A stretch of 64,000 nt of DNA from Fibrobacter sp. UWB15. Lineage in GTDB: Bacteria > Fibrobacterota > Fibrobacteria > Fibrobacterales > Fibrobacteraceae. Location of the stretch: the NCBI RefSeq assembly GCF_900177705.1, contig NZ_FXBA01000004.1, forward strand, positions 1 through 64,000, given 5' to 3'. The position numbers were made by a program, and so were the translations under genes. Shown here piece after piece: positions 1 to 7,200 of this stretch (the first letter of the stretch is position 1; every line of letters begins with the position of its first letter). The notes under the pieces were generated by a model. It had not been told where the DNA came from and did not search any database. It worked only from the letters and a program-made list of their open reading frames with translations.

Positions 1-3
1 TAA

Positions 4-153
4 AGTCTTGGTCCCGTTAATCACGTTCGTATTATTGACTATTCCAAGAAATCTCTTGGACCCGTCACTAAGCACATCTCCGATTCCTTCAATCTACTCA
101 ACAACCTCTCGGGTTGCTGTCCCTTGATCGCGGCTTACTTGGCTCTTCGCGTT
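4..153 (+). pseudogene. possible coding remnant at the window edge
   Basis: Frame 1 is open from the codon after a TAA at 1-3 to a TAG at 151-153. It translates to about 49 residues with protein-like composition, including a KKSLGPVTKHISDSF stretch and a C-terminal LAAYLALRV-like end. Third positions are C-rich, as in genuine genes of this window. There is no start codon and I recognise no family, so this may be the 3' end of a broken gene or chance. The rest of 1-335 holds no other gene I can support. Confidence 0.2.
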
Positions 154-335
154 TAGCGTTTCGTTTTCGGCCGTCCCTCTCAGGAACGACGCCAATTATA
201 GAATTTTCAGAAACATTTGCAAGGGGGTTTTTGCAGAAAAATTCGCATTTTTTTCTTATTTTCGCAAAAAACGGGAATAACACGACTCTTGCGCAGGGAG
301 TTACCCGAGAATTCACAAACTATTCACAACTTTCT

Positions 336-1232
336 TTAAGCGTTTTTTGAAATATTGGACAAAATCGCCTCAAAAGGGCCATTTTCCATATCAATAGAAG
401 TACAGTTCATCTGGCCGCGGAACCAGGTGAGCTGTCTTTTGGCGTAATTGCGGGTCTTTTTCTTGACTTCTGCGACAATTTTCTCCATTTCGGAGGCACT
501 TTGCGCCTGCAAGAGCTCGCGATAGCCCAAACTTTGCCATGCCGGAGCGCTAAGCGGCACCACTTTAGAAAGTTCCCGGGCTTCTTCGACCCAGCCGTCT
601 TTAATCATCTGGTTGACGCGGGAATCGATTCGTTTGTACAAAACATCCCTTTCTCGCTGCAACCAAAAAACAGGCACCGTCCCAATTCCGCCTTCACGTT
701 CCTTCTGGAATTCCGAAAGTTTGCGACCCGTCGCCTTGAACACCTCAACGATACGAATCAGGCGCTGAACGTTATTCGATTCAACGCTTTGCACAAGCTC
801 CGGGTCCATTTCCATCGCCATTTTATACAAATTATCAGCACCTTGGATTTGCGCAAACTCTTCCAACTCACGACGCACACCTTCAGGCACCGCAGGAATC
901 TTGGGAAGTCCAAGCATCAGACTTTGCAAATAAAGCCCTGTTCCGCCGACCAAGATGTATTTCTTGTCGGGATTTTCGGCCGTCAAGTTTTTAACCTGAC
1001 GGCAGAATTCCCCCGCCGAAAATGTTTCGGTAGGAGGCAAAAAATCAACCAGGTGATGCTTGACGCGCTTAAGGCTAGCCTCGTCCGGCTGCGCCGTGCC
1101 TATGGAAAAGCCTTTGTACACCTGCCTGGAATCGACACCAATGATTTCGGCATCAAACGATTCCGCAAGCCGCAGGGACAATTCCGATTTTCCGATTCCG
1201 GTCGCACCGACCAAGGCAAATAAAATAGGCAT
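336..1232 (-). CDS. miaA: tRNA dimethylallyltransferase MiaA
   Basis: Transfers a dimethylallyl group to N6 of A37 in tRNAs that read codons beginning with U. The 298-residue length is normal for the family. The N-terminal P-loop GATGIGKS (residues 9-16) is followed by the DSRQVYKG substrate-binding motif (near 34-41). A VGGTGLYLQSL block near residue 95 and a WFRGQ C-terminal tRNA-contacting motif are also present. It is transcribed divergently from the deacetylase gene at 1263, with only 30 bp between the starts. No hairpin followed by a T-run is visible after the stop. Confidence 0.97.
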   Translation of the reverse strand: MPILFALVGATGIGKSELSLRLAESFDAEIIGVDSRQVYKGFSIGTAQPDEASLKRVKHHLVDFLPPTETFSAGEFCRQVKNLTAENPDKKYILVGGTGLYLQSLMLGLPKIPAVPEGVRRELEEFAQIQGADNLYKMAMEMDPELVQSVESNNVQRLIRIVEVFKATGRKLSEFQKEREGGIGTVPVFWLQRERDVLYKRIDSRVNQMIKDGWVEEARELSKVVPLSAPAWQSLGYRELLQAQSASEMEKIVAEVKKKTRNYAKRQLTWFRGQMNCTSIDMENGPFEAILSNISKNA

Positions 1233-1262
1233 ACCGGCAATTTAGTTATATTAACACCTACC

Positions 1263-2375
1263 ATGGGAAAAATGAAACACGTTGTCGCCATAATAATCGT
1301 TTTGGCAGTCTTAATCGGAGGCTTCGTCTATCTACTGCCCAAGCTTTCCGAGTTGCCGTTACTCAACGGCATCAAGGGTATCGGACAAACGACTAAAGAC
1401 ACGACCGACATTCAAGCTCCGGCACAAGATACGCTCTCCTTTGAAGAAAAAATGAAACTGGCTCTAGATCCATTGGAGGTCAGCTATTCCAAGCGCAAAA
1501 AGCGCCACATCTGGACCATGGGCGGTGGAGAAACCGTCATCACCTATCTTTTACAGATGCAGCGCTTTGTGAAAAAGGCGGGCGGAAAAGTCCTTTATAT
1601 GGAAGAACTCTACAACAACAACGAAGTCTTCCAGGCCGCTAGAGTAGACTTACTCAAGGACAACGGCGATTCACTGAATATCGAAATTCAGGTTTCCCGC
1701 AACGAGTTCAAGTTGGGGGCGTCTTTACTGGCAGTCGCGTTCCAAGTCACCCAACTGACCCCCGAGTTAGTAACGGCCCTAAGGAAGTTGGAATATCCCT
1801 ACGACTTACTGATTCCGCCTTTTGGCCTAAGCGATGACGAATACCGCTATTTGGATAAAATCTACAACAGGAACATCACGCTTTGGCTCACGCTTGAATC
1901 CACCAAGTTGAACAAGGCTCACAACAAATTAAGACCCTTGCGCATACACCATACCGAAGAACAAATCGAAGCCGTGATTGGCGATGCCCACGCCAAATTC
2001 CCTGAAGCACGCGGCATTGTTTCGCGCTATGGCGAACAGGCCGTAGAACACCGTCAGCTGTTGCAAGCTATTTTGAAACCCGCCAAAGACCATAAGCTTT
2101 GGTTTATGGACATTTCTGCAAACAAGCGTTCTATCGTTTCGCAGACTTGTAGAGAACTCGGCATGACCTGCAAAGACGCCGTAGCCTACAACCCCGAAAA
2201 CAGTTCCCTCGACGATTACACCAAGGCAAAAATCAGGGAAGCCAAGCGCAACGGGCTTGCCGTCATGATACTTCCCCTCAACGCAACTTCAATCAACAAA
2301 TTAAGCGATTTGCAGGAAAAAGTAAAGAGCCAGGGTACCACGCTCATAAATTTATCTACCTTTATGAAGAAATGA
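1263..2375 (+). CDS. divergent polysaccharide deacetylase (YibQ-like)
   Basis: 370 residues. A hydrophobic N-terminal helix (about 5-27, rich in V, I, L) anchors or exports it. A low-complexity linker follows, then a domain resembling divergent polysaccharide deacetylase (YibQ/DUF610): a YPYDLLIPPFG segment, a LWFMDISANKRS stretch and a VMILPLN strand near the end. These proteins have the deacetylase NodB fold, but substrates are mostly unknown, so a cell-envelope role is inferred. A second possible start is ATG at 1272. pdxJ follows after 13 nt, which suggests one transcript. Confidence 0.75.
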   Translation: MGKMKHVVAIIIVLAVLIGGFVYLLPKLSELPLLNGIKGIGQTTKDTTDIQAPAQDTLSFEEKMKLALDPLEVSYSKRKKRHIWTMGGGETVITYLLQMQRFVKKAGGKVLYMEELYNNNEVFQAARVDLLKDNGDSLNIEIQVSRNEFKLGASLLAVAFQVTQLTPELVTALRKLEYPYDLLIPPFGLSDDEYRYLDKIYNRNITLWLTLESTKLNKAHNKLRPLRIHHTEEQIEAVIGDAHAKFPEARGIVSRYGEQAVEHRQLLQAILKPAKDHKLWFMDISANKRSIVSQTCRELGMTCKDAVAYNPENSSLDDYTKAKIREAKRNGLAVMILPLNATSINKLSDLQEKVKSQGTTLINLSTFMKK

Positions 2376-2388
2376 CAAGGAGTCTTGT

Positions 2389-3117
2389 ATGACCGTAAAA
2401 CTTGGATTTAACGTTGACCATATCGCCACCATCCGTGAAGCTCGCAAGATTTGCGAACCGGATCCGATTGCCGCTGCCGTACTTGCAGAACTTGCAGGCG
2501 CCGCAGGCATTACGATGCACTTACGCGAAGACAAGCAACACATCCAAGACCGCGACGTACAGTTGTTGCGTAGAACGGTCACCACCAAGATGAACTTGGA
2601 AATCAGCCCTGTCCAGGAAATGGTCCAGGTAGCAATTAACAACCAACCCGACACCGTGACTCTGGTTCCCGAGACTCATACGGAACTTTCCACCGAAGAC
2701 GGTCTGAATGTGGCAGCCAAGGCGGGCGACCTCATCAAGCCGATTATGACCCTCAAGAACAACGACATTTCGGTAGGCGTGTTCATTGACGCCGAAACCG
2801 AACAGGTCAAGGCAGCCAAGAAGATTGGTGCCGACTTTGTCGAGTTCAATACCGGCAAGTACGCCACCAGTTGCACTCTCGGAAGCGCCGAAGAAGTAGA
2901 GCGCGAAATTTCAGCCCTCGAAGACATGACGGTGCTCGCCCGCAAGTACGGACTCAAGGTGAAGGCCGGGCGTGGCCTCAACTACCGCAACGCAGCGGCT
3001 ATCGCAGCAATCGAAGGCATCGATGAAATCATTGTCGGCCACAGCATCGTAAGCAAGGCCGTCATGGTAGGCATCGACCGCGCCGTGCGCGACATGGTAG
3101 ACTTGATTAAAGGCTAA
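2389..3117 (+). CDS. pdxJ: pyridoxine 5'-phosphate synthase PdxJ
   Basis: Condenses 3-amino-2-oxopropyl phosphate with 1-deoxyxylulose 5-phosphate to make pyridoxine 5'-phosphate, the last ring-forming step of DXP-dependent vitamin B6 synthesis. The 242-residue length fits the family. Hallmarks are the N-terminal LGFNVDHIATIREAR, the MHLREDKQHIQDRDV active-site block, the EISP motif and the C-terminal GLNYRNAAAIA and IVGHSIVSKAV segments. A good AAGGAG site lies 9 nt before the ATG. Confidence 0.97.
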   Translation: MTVKLGFNVDHIATIREARKICEPDPIAAAVLAELAGAAGITMHLREDKQHIQDRDVQLLRRTVTTKMNLEISPVQEMVQVAINNQPDTVTLVPETHTELSTEDGLNVAAKAGDLIKPIMTLKNNDISVGVFIDAETEQVKAAKKIGADFVEFNTGKYATSCTLGSAEEVEREISALEDMTVLARKYGLKVKAGRGLNYRNAAAIAAIEGIDEIIVGHSIVSKAVMVGIDRAVRDMVDLIKG

Positions 3118-3175
3118 GTTTTTCTAGTTCCTTTTACCAGGATCTTTCAAACAATTGATTTAGAGGGGTATCTAC

Positions 3176-3697
3176 ATGAATCGCGGCTTTACGCTCGTTG
3201 AAGTTTTGGTTGTCATTGTCATTCTTGGCATATTGTCGGCCATCGGCATTCCGAAAGTTTTCGGACAAATTGCAAAAGCCAAGGCTAGCGAAATACCTAT
3301 TGCCGCTGGGTCTTACATTAAGCTCCAGGACGCACACATCGCCCACAAAAATAAAATTGGAACTTGGACCAGCATCGGTTTTATAGCTCCGGGTGGCGGT
3401 ACAACCAACAACTTTCAATATTCCGGATGCATATCAGACGACATGGATTTGGAATCCAACGAAAGCATCATCGGATTCAAGGCTTCAAACCTCACGAACT
3501 TGAACGAATGTCCTGCCGGAAACGTTTGGGCAGTCTCGATGACGCCTACAGGAAGTCACGTTGACTACCAACAGATTCTTTCGAATGCATCTTGTCAGCC
3601 CCTAACTGTTTCATGGGCCGTAGGTGAAATTACCGCTTGCAGCGCCGCCGCAACAAACACCAACACCAATAACGGTAAAGGACAGAAACAAGACTAA
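3176..3697 (+). CDS. type IV pilin-like protein with prepilin leader
   Basis: 173 residues. The extreme N-terminus, MNRGFTLVEVLVVIVILG, is a class III (prepilin) leader. Cleavage would be expected after Gly4, leaving a methylated Phe and the conserved Glu at +5, followed by a hydrophobic helix. The remainder is a small globular domain with four cysteines that could form disulfides. The Thr/Asn-rich tail (TNTNTNN) is low complexity. It may be a pilus or type II secretion pseudopilin subunit; no assembly genes are nearby. Its TAA overlaps the stop codon of convergent truA by 3 nt. Confidence 0.85.
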   Translation: MNRGFTLVEVLVVIVILGILSAIGIPKVFGQIAKAKASEIPIAAGSYIKLQDAHIAHKNKIGTWTSIGFIAPGGGTTNNFQYSGCISDDMDLESNESIIGFKASNLTNLNECPAGNVWAVSMTPTGSHVDYQQILSNASCQPLTVSWAVGEITACSAAATNTNTNNGKGQKQD

Positions 3698-4446
3698 TAG
3701 TCCTTATACTCCACATTCTGAAGTACAAGTCCTTGGGGCGGCGCCCACGTGCGTTCGCCCTTGAATTTTTTCTCGAAAATAGTCTGCACCGTTCCAAGAG
3801 GAAGCTTGCCGCGGCCCACATCAAACAAGGTCCCCACCATGGCTCGCACCTGGCGGTGCAAGAAACGGTTTCCCTTGATATGGAACATGCAACTCCAGTC
3901 GTTCAGGCGTTCTAGCCTGAATTCCGTAAGGATACAGTCCGTCGGCTTGCCGTCGTTTCGGGGAATACAGAAATCAATAAAGTCATGATGTCCCAAGAAG
4001 GATTCCGCCTCCTTGGCCATAGCATCTAGATCGAGATTCAAAGAACCGCACTCCCAGCCAAAGTCGCGCAACAAGGCCACGGGACGAGTATAAATGGTAT
4101 ACTGGTAATACCGGTTCAAGGCGTCGTAACGCGAATGGAAATCGGCCGCACAGGGTTCAAGATCGCGAATACGAATAAGTCTTTGAGTAAGACCGTTGAT
4201 TGAACGGACCAACTTTCCGCAATCAATTTCACCGTCATAATCAAAATGCACACACTGGCCACGGGCATGCACTCCTGTATCGGTACGGCCGGACCCGGTA
4301 ATACGCACCGGCACACGCAGTGCAACCGCAAAAGCCTCTTCGAGAGCAGACTGAACTGTAACGAATTTGGTCTTTCCGCCTTCGTTCTGGGCTTGCCAGC
4401 CATAAAAAGCCGACCCCAGGTATTCACAGCGGAATCGATAACGCAT
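3694..4446 (-). CDS. truA: tRNA pseudouridine synthase A
   Basis: Isomerises uridines 38-40 in the tRNA anticodon arm. The 250-residue length is typical. The catalytic aspartate lies in GSGRTDTGVHARGQ (near residue 55), and the C-terminal FLHRQVRAMVGTLFDVG block is characteristic. Its ATG overlaps the TAA of the upstream membrane-protein gene by one base (TAATG), implying translational coupling. The convergent pilin gene ends in the same few bases. Confidence 0.96.
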   Translation of the reverse strand: MRYRFRCEYLGSAFYGWQAQNEGGKTKFVTVQSALEEAFAVALRVPVRITGSGRTDTGVHARGQCVHFDYDGEIDCGKLVRSINGLTQRLIRIRDLEPCAADFHSRYDALNRYYQYTIYTRPVALLRDFGWECGSLNLDLDAMAKEAESFLGHHDFIDFCIPRNDGKPTDCILTEFRLERLNDWSCMFHIKGNRFLHRQVRAMVGTLFDVGRGKLPLGTVQTIFEKKFKGERTWAPPQGLVLQNVEYKDY

Positions 4447-5405
4447 TAGCCCATGGCTTCCTTGATGACCGTTTCAACCTTTTCCTGAGAAATCTTCAGG
4501 CTGGAGGCTATAGCCGAGGCCGGGAAGCCACGACGGGACATCTGGAGAATCTTCACCTTTTCGTTGGACTCACGATCAAAGCGCGTGATTTCAAGCGGGC
4601 TTTTAAGGTTCGGGTCGCCCGTAAGGTTACGGCTCTGGGCACGCAGCTTCATGGTGCGTTCACGGGAAAGTCCGCGGGGAGCGCGCAACACATCGGAAAG
4701 GTTCTGCATGGCAGAAGTAATCCGTTCCTTGGCCGTAGGCCTGAGTGCAGGCTTGCTATCGGGAGTACCCGTCAAAATCTTGTTTTCGGGAACGCCATTT
4801 TCGTCTTCGAATTCCACCTTAGGGTTTTCGTCAGAAGGCGATTGCTTGGCTGCAGCGGCCTGAGCCATCGTTTCACGTTTCTGTGCCGCATATTCTTCGG
4901 CATCGGCAATAATGGAACGTTTTTCGCGGCGAGGACGAGGCGGAATGGTCGCGTCATCGAGAATTGCCTTAGGTTCCTTGAACCGTTCGGCCTTAATGGC
5001 TTCCATTCGGCGGGTAATGATTTCCTGACGCTTCCTGAGAACCAGGACCAGGATCGCCACGCAAACACCGATAGCCAAAATTCCACCCACAATCCACTTG
5101 ACAATATCGGAGGTACTAGAGGGAGATTCGGCCGAAGCCCCATCTGCAGATTCCATTGCGGGAGCGACACGCATAGAGGAAAGCACTTCCCAAGCGGAGT
5201 CCAATTGCAAACGAATCGTTACCTGCTGATCGGGGTTAGCCTTCGCGTTCCAAAGCGCATGTTCCAGAGAATCAATTTTAGAGCGTGCTGTCAGATAGGC
5301 GTCGGCATCAAAGGAGTTCCGGGAACCGGAGAAATCCATCAACAGATATACAGCCAAAGCGGAAGCCAAGACGAGCAACACGACGGGAGCTAAAAATTTT
5401 TTCAT
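4446..5405 (-). CDS. membrane protein with HTH-like C-terminus
   Basis: 319 residues, family not recognised. There is a hydrophobic N-terminal helix (about 6-24), a Ser/Ala-rich stretch, and a second strong transmembrane helix near 107-130 followed by RKRQE, so the C-terminal part should be cytoplasmic. That part is charged and probably unstructured up to about residue 280. The last 35 residues form a compact helical unit (ILQMSRRGFPASAIASSLK then ISQEKVETVIKEA) with the spacing of a helix-turn-helix. A membrane-tethered DNA- or protein-binding role is inferred. It is the first gene of a pair with truA. Confidence 0.6.
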   Translation of the reverse strand: MKKFLAPVVLLVLASALAVYLLMDFSGSRNSFDADAYLTARSKIDSLEHALWNAKANPDQQVTIRLQLDSAWEVLSSMRVAPAMESADGASAESPSSTSDIVKWIVGGILAIGVCVAILVLVLRKRQEIITRRMEAIKAERFKEPKAILDDATIPPRPRREKRSIIADAEEYAAQKRETMAQAAAAKQSPSDENPKVEFEDENGVPENKILTGTPDSKPALRPTAKERITSAMQNLSDVLRAPRGLSRERTMKLRAQSRNLTGDPNLKSPLEITRFDRESNEKVKILQMSRRGFPASAIASSLKISQEKVETVIKEAMG

Positions 5406-5569
5406 AGCCTAAAAATAGTAAAAAAATGAAAATATGCCCAACGGGACTCGTTGAGAATGTTGAAGATTTCACAACGCTTTTCAAGAAAGATCGGCCAGCC
5501 ACCCCTTTTTTCAAGCCATCCTTTTCTATCTTTGTACTCAAGAACTCTTTGTTCTCCTCCTAACCCCCA

Positions 5570-5605
5570 AAAAGCTCAGCTGACGCAAGTCAGCTGAGTT
5601 TTTTT
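5570..5605 (-). terminator. hairpin terminator after the GGDEF gene
   Basis: A perfect 10-bp stem, CTCAGCTGAC-GCAA-GTCAGCTGAG (5575-5598), has T-runs on both sides: CTTTTTGG reading on the minus strand and seven T on the plus strand. The minus-strand gene ending at 5676 is the natural client. The rest of 5406-5675 holds no gene I can support. Confidence 0.85.
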
Positions 5606-5675
5606 CATAAAAGAAATCTGCAAAGCCCAGGACTTTGCAGATGAATTAACAAAAAAATCACTTAGGAACCTTGTT

Positions 5676-7037
5676 CTAATGCTTTTTGCCTAAAGCATCG
5701 GCGAGAATCACGCGGTTTGCTCCGGATTGGATTGCCATCTGCATGGATTCGCCGGCGGCCATCAGCAAACCACGGGCATCGCCTGCATGGACAGGCATTA
5801 CGGCAACGCCAATGCTGAGGGTGGTTTCGAGAATCGTCTCGCCGTAGGCAATCTTGAGCTGGGAAATCTCATGACGGATACGTTCTGCGCGGTCCCTCGT
5901 AATCTTGAGGTCGGCACCCGGCAGAATCACGCAGAACACTTCGCCCTCGTAGCGGCACGGGATGTCTTCGTTGCGAACGTAGCCCGGCAGACGCTGTCCC
6001 AGTTCCCACAGGAGCTGTTCCACCGCATGGCGGCCACGCTGATCCTGAATCTGGCTCACGGCATCCGGATAAAGCATAATCAGACCGATAGGCGAACGAT
6101 GTCTGGTCGCAGCCGACACTTCACGAACCAGGGATTCTTCCATGTAGCGGCGATTGAAAAGCCCCGTCAGGCTATCACGAATGCTGTGCTGTCTATAGCG
6201 AGCGCTCAGGTTCTGGTTGGCGACATAAAGTCCTAGCGTAGTAGCCACGGCGCTCACCTTGGCATGCCAGTCATCCATAGACTCGTTATCGGGCAAAACA
6301 TCGGTCTGCAAAGAGAAAATACCGAAATGTTCTTCGCTACCTTCAATAGGAGCGCAGAAAGAGACTCCATGGGGATGAAGGTGTAAATGAGTACAGCCAC
6401 CATTCACGCTCGGATTCGAATAATCCGTAATGACAATGTCACCGGCATCAAAACTGGCACATTCCACCGGGCGGATGACATCGTCGCTAATGACCGTTTC
6501 ACCAAAAGAGAGCACCTTGTGCAGGTCCGTCTGGGTTCCGGCATACATGTACAAAATTCCAGAAGCGTTGGGGAACAGCTGCGGAAGTACCTGTTCAAGG
6601 GCCTTGATTACCTCGGGAACAGGACGGTCCTTCAAGAGACAGCGCGTATACTTTTTCCAGGCATCCAACGGGAACTTGACACAAATTTCGTCAACTTTTT
6701 TGGCTAGAGCTTCCTTGGAAGATATTGCTCCCGTCGGGAGAGGCATGTCTTCAGGTTCAGGCTGTGCGGCAAGGGGATCGGGAATTGTCGCCGGAAGTTC
6801 CGAAGTCATGGACAACTTGGAATCCTTGATGGAGTAAAGAGCTTCGTTAAAGTCTTCTTCGGCAATGTCAAGTTTTCGCTTGCACACATTGTAGAGAACC
6901 AGACCAAGGACTGCGCCCCAAGCCCCGATAAAGACGAACTTGCCTCCAACGGGAACCGTCGTTTCGGGCACAAAGAATGCGACGACGACACCCGCGACAA
7001 ACGTAACCAACCAAAAGAAATATGTTAGCATGCTCAT
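5676..7037 (-). CDS. GAF-GGDEF-like membrane protein, degenerate GGDEF
   Basis: 453 residues. Two N-terminal transmembrane helices (about 4-22 and 30-50) are followed by a linker, a GAF-like region (about 150-280) and a C-terminal GGDEF fold that begins at RDSLTGLFNRRYMEE. The signature site reads RYEGEVF instead of RYGGDEF, and the metal-binding segment reads MLYPDAVSQIQDQRG rather than a DIDxFKxxND form. Both changes argue against diguanylate cyclase activity. A receptor or dimerisation role is more likely (inference). The start may instead be Met3. Confidence 0.85.
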   Translation of the reverse strand: MSMLTYFFWLVTFVAGVVVAFFVPETTVPVGGKFVFIGAWGAVLGLVLYNVCKRKLDIAEEDFNEALYSIKDSKLSMTSELPATIPDPLAAQPEPEDMPLPTGAISSKEALAKKVDEICVKFPLDAWKKYTRCLLKDRPVPEVIKALEQVLPQLFPNASGILYMYAGTQTDLHKVLSFGETVISDDVIRPVECASFDAGDIVITDYSNPSVNGGCTHLHLHPHGVSFCAPIEGSEEHFGIFSLQTDVLPDNESMDDWHAKVSAVATTLGLYVANQNLSARYRQHSIRDSLTGLFNRRYMEESLVREVSAATRHRSPIGLIMLYPDAVSQIQDQRGRHAVEQLLWELGQRLPGYVRNEDIPCRYEGEVFCVILPGADLKITRDRAERIRHEISQLKIAYGETILETTLSIGVAVMPVHAGDARGLLMAAGESMQMAIQSGANRVILADALGKKH

Positions 7038-7200
7038 GTTCTTAAATGTAATTAAAAGGACGCCTTTGGCGCAATTAACTATTTCTAGTTTCTAGTATTT
7101 TTTTACTACAAAATGCTGATTACACAAGCTTTTCGAGTAACTTGGAACTCAGAACTAGCAACTCAACCTATTTAAGGCTCTATTTTCTACATTTTGACCT

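Noticed and set aside
1..335. tRNA, tmRNA or other RNA gene at the window start
   Set aside because: No cloverleaf, CCA end or tag-peptide-like frame could be found on either strand.
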